Shown: positions 56,161-64,000 of the stretch, one piece after another
How positions within the stretch are numbered: the stretch's first letter is position 1
Layout: each line of letters starts with the position of its first letter
Assembly (NCBI RefSeq): GCF_963576615.1
Contig: NC_088717.1
Coordinates: forward strand, 54,470,526-54,534,525
Direction of reading: 5' to 3'
DNA: 64,000 nucleotides
Source of the DNA: Watersipora subatra
Taxonomy: Eukaryota; Bryozoa; Gymnolaemata; Cheilostomatida; Watersiporidae
Made by a program: the position numbers and the translations under genes
The notes under the pieces: generated by a model
Databases searched by the model: none
The model's input: the letters and a program-made list of their open reading frames with translations, nothing else
What the model was told of the DNA's origin: nothing

Positions 56161-56454
56161 CTTTGAGATATATATATATATATATATATGTATCACTTGT
56201 ATCACTTGTCATTAAATGAAGAGTTCACAGAAAATCATATAAATGGCCTATAATTTTGCTATTTACATTGTTTGTTAACCTCGCAACATACTATCAGAAT
56301 AAAATTAGTGATTTGTGTAAATTTACAATGCTAGTATGTTGCACTCTGTTGAATAATCTGAATCACAGGTCCTTCTGCTTCCTACTTTTCCAATATACAT
56401 GTACATTCTACTGCAAAGGGTGTAACAGCACTTTTGAGCTTGTCTTTTATGGCT

Positions 56455-56505
56455 ATAGACCTATTAACTATACTATAGTCAATGGGTCTGTGTTAATAGG
56501 TCTAT
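56455..56505. repeat. Foldback with 14-bp inverted repeat, copy 3
   Basis: Identical to 37892-37942. Confidence 0.8.
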
Positions 56506-56674
56506 GATCATGACTAGTGACCACAGCCTCGCGCTGCGTTGGGTTATACAGTGTAATGGATATTGCATAATTTACACTGAACTAATAGCATCTACTAACG
56601 GAAGAATCAACACATGCTAATGGAAATCAAATCTTTTAACCAACCATTTTCCTTTAGTAAGGCTCGCTTGCTGC

Positions 56675-56682
56675 TATAAAAG
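56675..56682 (+). promoter_or_regulatory. TATA box of X, copy 3
   Basis: TATAAAAG, same context as copy 2. Confidence 0.65.
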
Positions 56683-56767
56683 GATTCGCGTTTACAGTCA
56701 ATGCACATTTTCTTAACAGAGTTGAGAGACGATTCCACGCAAAAATCAACCCTGGTATTTAGAAGAC

Positions 56768-58275
56768 ATGACGATGTTTGATTATCGGACAACTGAAATA
56801 AACAAGGGAGGACAATTAACACCAGCTATGCATGCCTATGGAGCAGTGGGTACAAGGAGACCTATAATCAAAAGGGCTGCCTCTTCGACGGACCGACACA
56901 ACAGCAATTCCTCTGGTATATCTCACGCACCATATTCGACCAACCTTCCTCAGTACAGACTGTTTGAGAACACTCAACACCTTCTACCTTTCAGTCAATA
57001 TCAACAGCCCTTCTACAACGACTACCTACAACAGTTGCCTGTGTACCTACCTGCTCCTCCAGAGCAGAACACACCCTTTAGTCACAATAACTGGCCAGTT
57101 CTCCAGCAACACAACCATGCTGATTGGACTGTCAGCGCACCGACAACAAGACAGACAACTTCTCCAAAGATGCTGTCTTCAACCTCAAGAGACTCAGACA
57201 CAATGAGTATACAGTAATCATTGTTGCACGGTTTGTTTACAAAGTTGCGCCAAGTAGTCATAGATATATGCAGCCAAAACTGACCAAAACTAACAGAATA
57301 CAACACTCTACTTCGATAAAAAAGACTTTGGATATAAGGCTCATTAAGGTAATATTATATTTTAGTATTCTCCCAACTCAGTCAACACTCTGGCCTCAGC
57401 CGTCCAAGATGTGCAAGTGTCTCCACTGGAAGATCTATCGGCAGAGACAGCAAGAGTTGAGACCAACAGCAGTGACAGCGATGATGATGAAACAGAACAC
57501 ACAGAAACTCATCCCAACAAGTATCCAGTAGAAATAGAATATCATGAAAATCAGCAATGCGGTTTTAGACGTCAGTCCACGAGGTTAGTAGAATACTTAA
57601 CTAGTTGTCTATGGTATGTTGAAGTTAGTAGAGCCATGTAATACTGGAGATATGAGAATGTACAGACTATTTTTTACACCACTCAAACAGATGTCTATGT
57701 TTACAGGTCTGAGCCAAAAATGAAACAGCAACAAAGTACCGTATATGACCCTCTCACAGGACAGAATGTTCCACAAGTTCACCACACAAAATATTACCAA
57801 AAACATCTAGTTAGGCAGGGGACTAACATACGCTTGAAGGTACATGCACCTGGTACAGGCAGTACTCTCATTATTCGCTTTTGGTATGCTGAGAGAAAGG
57901 AAGATGAAGAAGCACACTCTAACATTAAGTTTCCAATTGGAATAGAAAATCAGGAGTTATATCATCCTTTCTGCGGCAGTCACCTAAGGGATGTACAAAT
58001 GAGCTCTCAACAGAACAGCCATAATGCCTCGGTAAGTAAACAACAAACACAAAACAGTTCATTTACCAAACAAAATAAAATATAAATCCAATTTTAAGCC
58101 ATAGCTGTTTATACAACAATGTACCCTTGATGTGTTTCAGCATGAGGCTATTTCCTTCAACCCGGTGGTACCTGATGAGGATTCTAAGAATGACAATTTT
58201 ACTATAGCTCACATGGTATCTGATGCCCCTGATGCAGATGAGCCTTGGTTCATAGAACAAGTGAAGCTACTGTAG
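56768..58275 (+). pseudogene. X, copy 3: identical to copy 2, same first-donor loss
   Basis: The exon equivalents are 56768-57202, 57366-57583, 57707-58031 and 58141-58275. No difference from copy 2 was seen across the gene, including the ACA/ATGAGT donor. The shared defect shows that copies 2 and 3 descend from one altered copy, or that one is an assembly duplicate of the other. Confidence 0.65.
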
Positions 58276-58593
58276 TGATGCCCGATCAGTAGGTTTATAG
58301 TTTAAGCACATGTGTGATTATCTCCCTTGCTTTAGGTGAAAGAATTTGATATTTCTCTTTGGACAATTGCTGACATCGCTCTGAATTATGGGAAATAAGT
58401 TGTGAATTGAATCAAAGGGCTCAACATGAACCAGCATCTCTATACGTCAATCTATTGTGCACATAGAGCCCTCATCAGTGATTTTTATGGTGTATATTTT
58501 TGCAAGTGTCTTACTTGATACAAAAATAACATTATTCAATTAAAAAAAAGGTATGATACTTTATATGAGATATGTGAAACAAAATTTGGAAGT

Positions 58594-58636
58594 TTGCTAT
58601 TGCAACACTATTGCAAGAGCAGTGTTGCAATAGCAA
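58594..58636. repeat. Hairpin with 15-bp stem, copy 3
   Basis: Identical to copy 2. Confidence 0.8.
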
Positions 58637-59223
58637 TAATGTTGCAATGATAGTGTTGCAACACTTATAATGTTGCAATATGGGTGTGAGAGTGGAAAGG
58701 AAATTTGTAAATTTTTCCAAAGTTTAATCACAATTAAATCATGGTGAAGAATAATCTCTGTTAGCCTCCAATTTGAGTTCTTACAACTCCCTTTAGTTAA
58801 CAAAGTTGAATCACAGAATTTGTTATTTATAGCATTTTAATTGGTTTTTAATTATCGTTAAATACTTGTAAAGTTTGGTTACGAATTGTATAAAATAAAT
58901 TGTTTGTATTATGTTGCTGTAGTCATCATTTTTGTGGCTGTTAGCGTAAAGTGTTCATGCCATTGGTAGCTAGTGTCTGACACATCAGTGCTAAACATTG
59001 AGAGGGCATCAGACATGTCTTTATCCTGATGTCATACTTCTTATAACACTTCTAATAGCTTTGATGTCGCAATCAAAGCTAGGTAAAAATGCATTATTAT
59101 AGAGCCGTGTATTATTAAGTAGATTATTACTATTAATTTATGCTGCGCAACAAAGATTTTGGCGAAATTGAAAAGAGAAGAAAAGTGACCAAAGCGCCAG
59201 CCTCATCAGTCTAGCTAAAGTTA

Positions 59224-59269
59224 TACCATTATATCATTAAGTATTTAAATACTTAATGATATAATGGTA
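59224..59269. repeat. 46-bp perfect palindrome, copy 3
   Basis: Identical to 40661-40706. Confidence 0.9.
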
Positions 59270-59524
59270 CATCTGTCTGTAAATGTGACACCTTGTAAAA
59301 GGGTACCTGCAAAACTTTTCAACTCTAGTGATAAACACAACTTAAATTTGAATGGCTTGTAGCACTTGCAGAGTCTGATGAGTACCCTCTTTCCAGTCTT
59401 ATAGTCATCATACGCTTTCCATTTACACTTCTGACTGTAGTGTATCTCGTATCCATCACAATCATTAGCTCTACCTTGTATCAGAACTCCATCCATCTGA
59501 CTGTATTTACCACACCGACAGATT
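59245..59524 (-). CDS. Y array (-), copy 3, third unit with extended tail
   Basis: Identical to the unit at 40682-40961. Confidence 0.5.
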
Positions 59525-59660
59525 CTGTAAACAACATGAAGAGAAGATAAAAACATGGCTCATCATCAATATTGATTTGCTTTGCGAAAAAATAGGATGC
59601 CTTGTTTCCGTTTTAGAAGTCCATTTGGTGAGCCTATAAATGAATAACAGAATAGAGTTT

Positions 59661-59841
59661 TCAGAGCATGGGCTTGTAGCACTTGCAGAGTCTGATGAGA
59701 ACTCTCTTTCCTGTCTTATAGTCATCATACGCTTTCCATTTACACTTCTGACTGTAGTGTATCTCGTATCCATCACAATCATTAGCTCTACCTTGTACCA
59801 GAGCTCCATCCATCTGACTGTATTTACCACACCGACAGATT
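59661..59841 (-). CDS. Y array (-), copy 3, second unit
   Basis: Identical to 41098-41278: 181 bp, six cysteines, KPML end. Confidence 0.6.
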
Positions 59842-59977
59842 CTGGAAACAACATGAAGAGAAGATAAAAACATGACTCATCATCAATATTGATTTGCTTT
59901 GCGAAAAAATAGGATGCCTTGTTTCCGTTTTAGAAGTCCATTTGGTGAGCCTATAAATGAATAACAGAATAGAGTTT

Positions 59978-60148
59978 TCAGAGCATGGGCTTGTAGCACT
60001 TGCAGAGTCTGATGAGAACTCTCTTTCCTGTCTTATAGTCATCATACGCTTTCCATTTACACTTCTGACTGTAGTGTATCTCGTATCCATCACAATCATT
60101 AGCTCTACCTTGTACCAGAGCTCCATCCATTTGACTGTATTTACAACA
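59978..60148 (-). CDS. Y array (-), copy 3, first unit with atypical 5' edge
   Basis: Identical to 41415-41585. Confidence 0.4.
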   Translation of the reverse strand, partial: CCKYSQMDGALVQGRANDCDGYEIHYSQKCKWKAYDDYKTGKRVLIRLCKCYKPML

Positions 60149-61287
60149 CGGAGAAACTTCTCAGCCTTGCTGTTAATTGGAGGGAGGGGCACAATTACTG
60201 AATATTGTACATGCAACAAATGAGACAACTAAAATGTTAGCCAACATGAGACTCAAACATGACATTCAGGCTAATAGACTGATGCTCTCATTACTTTCTA
60301 AATCCTTAGATTCGTTGTATCAATGAGGGAATGAAGATTACATTTTACAGAGAAAGTTACAGAAAAAGTGTTTGACCTTAAATTGCTGCATGACAAAAAA
60401 ATGTGTCTGTAAATACTTGTCAAAAAATCGCACAGGCAAATGAATCTACTATGGCTGTACGATGTTTGTACAATGCCACTGGGTTTAGGACTGTATAGGG
60501 ATAATTAGCGAGCAATGAGTCTCTTATCCACATGTAGTTCCTGCTCACTGCGACAAGCGAAGAATGTGTCATACTTCATTTCAGAGGGATTTGCAGGAAC
60601 ACAACAATAACAACTGATGACAAGGATGTCTGTCAAACCAGACTGACCTTCTAATCATGAAAGTCTGTTGTATGGAGATTGTTGATACTAATGGGATATA
60701 TCAGGTTTCTACACTGTATATCGCCATGTTTATATCACTAAGTTTGAGCCAATCCGCAAGTTATCCTCATCATAGAAACGGCATAAATCTACAGGCTAAG
60801 CGAGTTTTGCTACTCACAAACCTTTATCGAATTCATCATGCACGTGAATGATAGAAACGGCACGTGCGAATGATGAGTATTAAAATATCATTAAAATATC
60901 GCGCAAGCTACTCCATTGTAAACATTTTCACACTTCGGAAGTTTTTTTTCTATTTGAGCAGTTCAAATGCGCTAATGTTCCAAATGAATGCTGCTAAGCC
61001 AAGCGCGACAAGACTGTTTCGCTTCTTATGGGGTCATTAATTAGCTTAATGATGTAATTGTGTCAAAAGAATCGATCAAATGAAAATAAAACCCAATAAA
61101 AGGCTAAAACATCAGCTACAAGTTTATGTCATTTTTGTCTTTGTAAACTAACCCTGTCCAGAGATATAATCGATTGAATGAGATCATTTTTAAGACGCTC
61201 AGATTCGAGCGATGCTTTATTCGTGATGTGTATAGTGATACATATGAAACGAGTCTACGAGCGATAAACATATGACTTTTTCTTTAG
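60149..61287. other. Spacer between Y and W in copy 3; mosaic of copy-2-like and copy-1-like sequence
   Basis: It matches copy 2 at markers near 60510, 61003 and 61193 but matches copy 1 at 60796 and in the T-run near 60945. The 64-codon frame at 60657 is open as in copy 1. No gene was seen. Confidence 0.5.
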
Positions 61288-61315
61288 CCAATCATCAGCA
61301 TGAAATTTTTATATA
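61288..61315 (+). promoter_or_regulatory. CCAAT and TATA elements of W, copy 3
   Basis: CCAAT at 61288-61292 and TATATA at 61310-61315, identical to copy 1. Confidence 0.7.
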
Positions 61316-61488
61316 GGTGACGATAAATACTATCACTTGTAAAACGCATTGTCTGTGATCTCGAAGATTCTCGTTGTTAGGGAATTTACTCCATTACTAG
61401 GTAGCACATCGACTGAATTAATTGACATCGTAAATTTACTGAATTACTGGAATGACACATTTTATTGACGAACAACAGAATTGTAACA

Positions 61489-62105
61489 ATGCTTCCAGTT
61501 CCAGCAAAGGTGACTCAAAAGTTATCTGAGCAACCTTTAGTAAAAGATTGGAGTAGACAGCCTATGGTCAAAGCTGACAGGCGTCAGCAGCGTTTTGCTG
61601 CAGAGGAAGACAGAATGGAGGTAAATTAACTTAGAGTCTTCTATACTTAAGTAAATGTAATATTTTTATAGTCACAAATACATATACTAATTAATAAAAT
61701 GATAATTCTTTGCTATCTCCAATCATCGTTTCATAGCTTATCTGCCGTTTTACCTAGCTTTAATATTTTTTTCGAATTTTCTTTGGTAAATTAGAGTCAT
61801 GATTACCAATTATTTTCACTCGTAGGAAGTGGGTAAAATCGATTGATCATTGCAAATCTTTAATTTCCATAACCAAAGCTTCGAATCGTTGGCTTGGCTT
61901 GCTTGTGCCTTTATTAAATGTTTATTCGTTTTTAAAATTGCACTCGCAATCTATTTAACTCCCAATTTGGAAGCTGTCAATAGATACGCTATAGAATGAC
62001 ATATCTATGAATGACATATATTTATTGCATTTGTTTTACTGATTACAGAATGTTTATGTCGTCCCACCAGCCGAAGAAGCTTTGTCAGTGTGGAAAGTGC
62101 CATAA
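61489..62105 (+). CDS. W, copy 3: two-exon gene, 62 residues
   Basis: The exons are 61489-61620 and 62049-62105, with splice sites and product as in copy 1 (MLPVPAKVTQK...SVWKVP). It shows the same chimeric structure as copy 1, although the X gene of this unit is copy-2-like. Confidence 0.65.
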
Positions 62106-64000
62106 AGGGGAAAGAGAGACTTGAATGTGTGCTGCATAAGCCATGATGTTTTGTTTGAGTTTGTTGCAGTAGATGAATTTGTCTTATTGTATCAGCTAAT
62201 ACTATGTGAGTGGCCACAACTTGATGAATATTTTTCATAAAAGCTTTATGCCGAGATGAAAATATTTTTGCTTGTAAAAATTATATAATAAAATAATATT
62301 GTTGAAGATAATGCAAAACATGATTTGCAGAATATTGTAGTGAATTAAATATATATATAAATATATTCATGAATACATTTACTAATTAATAAAATTATAA
62401 CTTTTTCCTATCACGAATTATGGTTTCATAACATTTTTATCGTTCCGCCTAGCTATCATATTTGCTTCAAATTTTCTTTGGCAGTTTTAGCTAGTAAATT
62501 AGATTTATGATTAAAACTTATGTTCACTTCTCACTTGTAGAAGGTGAGAAAAATGGATTAATCAATGCTCATCTTTAACTCCCAAAAATAAAGCTTCAAA
62601 TTGTTGGTTTGTCGTACTCCAAAGAGTTATGCAGTTTTTTATGCTTAGATAGATGTTTTTAATAAAAACTGCTGAAATAAAAAACATTTGGCTTGTAGAA
62701 ATTATGTAATAAAATGTTGTTGAAGATAATGCAAAACATGATTTGCAGAACATTGAATACATCATAGCCACATTGCCACCTGTGCTAAAATCTTGTCTGA
62801 TAGATGGATTTATTAAGTTTAATCAGAGCTGTATTGACACGTACTTTTGCATAGCTCGACTCAATTCCAACGGGCCAAGTATTAAGAGCTCAAAATTTTT
62901 TATGCTCCACGCTACTAAGTGAAAACAGGTGAGTCCATAAAATGCCAACCAGGTGCAAGAATGGCTTTATTAACCTTTATCCAGAATTGATTGGGTTAAT
63001 TGATTTCAAAAAATTGACGTTGTTTTGCACTCATTATTTTGGTCAACTCATAAAACCATTGTTTTATATTTGAAACAACTAATCAATAGTGACCAGTAAA
63101 TTTTTTTCTACAAATTTCTACACATGACTGTTTAGGGATGCAGTTGGTTTCGCTATATATTCGAACATATTCTTTTCAAAAATGTGACTTGCTTATTTTA
63201 TTTAGTAACTTGTTTCCGGTGTGGGTAACCACTGAGAACTTTGCTGATACAAAGGCCACGATGATATAGGTTTTAACACATCGATTTAATTACTGTAGAC
63301 TGGCAGATTTGTAGTCCGTACTCAAACATTCACACAGCATTTAGAGGAAACTAATATGACAAACTTTTAAATATCCTTATTTGAGGCGTTTGAGACATTT
63401 ATAAAATGTATCTGCAGGTAGATTTAAAATTTTATTCTAGCAATCATGAGCAAATAGAAATAAAATATATGCCAATAAAGCCGTGTAGGAATATACTTTT
63501 ATTGCAATCGCCGATGTGAATACGAGAGATAGAGATGAACTGTTTCACTATACATACATCATTTTGGGCAGGTCTGGGCAGATCTTTTTTACTGAGCGTT
63601 TTTACCGCAATCAACTTTTGGCGATTTTAATCTTCAAATATCTTGACAATGAGATCGCCTAAAACAACAAACAACATATCAACTCATAGAAAAAATTGAT
63701 ATGTTTTGTTAAAATCAACCACAATTGACCCAATCACATATTTAACGGCAAAGTGAAATATAAGATTAATACTTTAATACTTGACCTATGAGCTATTAAT
63801 TAGGGATGTAGTAGAATCTTTTTAGCAAAGCGCTGACGTTTAATGCGCATCGTGTGGATGTTGTTTGAAACACTTAGTTCGCATCATAACTCAACTTGCG
63901 CACAACTCTAAATGTGCATCATGGGCGTCATGGAAACAGTGACTCCAGTGCATGCATTGTTCCTATGCTGGCAATATTTCAATGCGTCTTTAAAAAAATG
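62106..64000. other. W 3' flank to window end
   Basis: Nearly identical to 13707-15600 of copy 1 (one indel seen near 62890). The window ends inside the region that in copy 1 forms the left arm of the inverted duplication, before Z. Confidence 0.55.

Overview
The window is nuclear DNA of an invertebrate animal. It is AT-rich, has GT-AG introns, TATA and CCAAT promoters, BEL/Pao-type LTR retrotransposon remains, tRNA-derived repeats and abundant tandem DNA. It contains no bacterial operon, rRNA gene or CRISPR array. A marine lophotrochozoan-like genome is plausible, but nothing here fixes the phylum. Most host genes are small and were not recognised; they are called X, Y, W and Z here for cross-reference only.

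Layout. (1) 1-5.6 kb: the 3' end of a BEL/Pao pol gene, an LTR, then a Gag-like reading frame broken by two in-frame stops and closed by a different LTR. (2) 5.6-7.8 kb: a tRNA-related repeat, then four tandem copies of a cysteine-rich terminal exon (Y) and a 46-bp perfect palindrome. (3) 8.3-64 kb: a tandem segmental duplication seen as copy 1 (about 8.3-25.4 kb), copy 2 (about 37.5-56.0 kb) and copy 3 (56.0 kb to the window end, incomplete). The order in each copy is X (+), hairpin, palindrome, Y exon array (-), W (+), Z terminal exon (-), a 33-bp minisatellite, a small signal-peptide frame (+), an X-like exon (-), a 17-bp satellite, and tRNA-derived repeats ending in (CA)n.

Between copies 1 and 2 lies a 12.1-kb segment (25392-37486) with 25-bp terminal inverted repeats matching at 24 positions. 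Its site is empty at the equivalent place in copy 2 (about 56.05 kb), so the window holds both the filled and the empty version. Inside it are no convincing genes, but there is a satellite with a 260-bp dimeric higher-order repeat, three long repeats of at least 1.1 kb, and arms sharing direct-repeat sequence. It looks like a very large non-autonomous DNA transposon carrying satellite DNA, and it is the strongest candidate here for something undescribed.

The duplicated genes show active turnover. X is a complete four-exon gene in copy 1, while copies 2 and 3 share a GT-to-AT change at the first splice donor. Y exon number varies (4, 1, 3, 3). W in copies 1 and 3 looks like a chimera of two W genes that stand separately in copy 2. 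Z is intact in copy 1 and has a nonsense codon in copy 2. The first 4.5 kb of copies 2 and 3 appears identical, so an assembly duplication has to be excluded before biological dates are put on these events.
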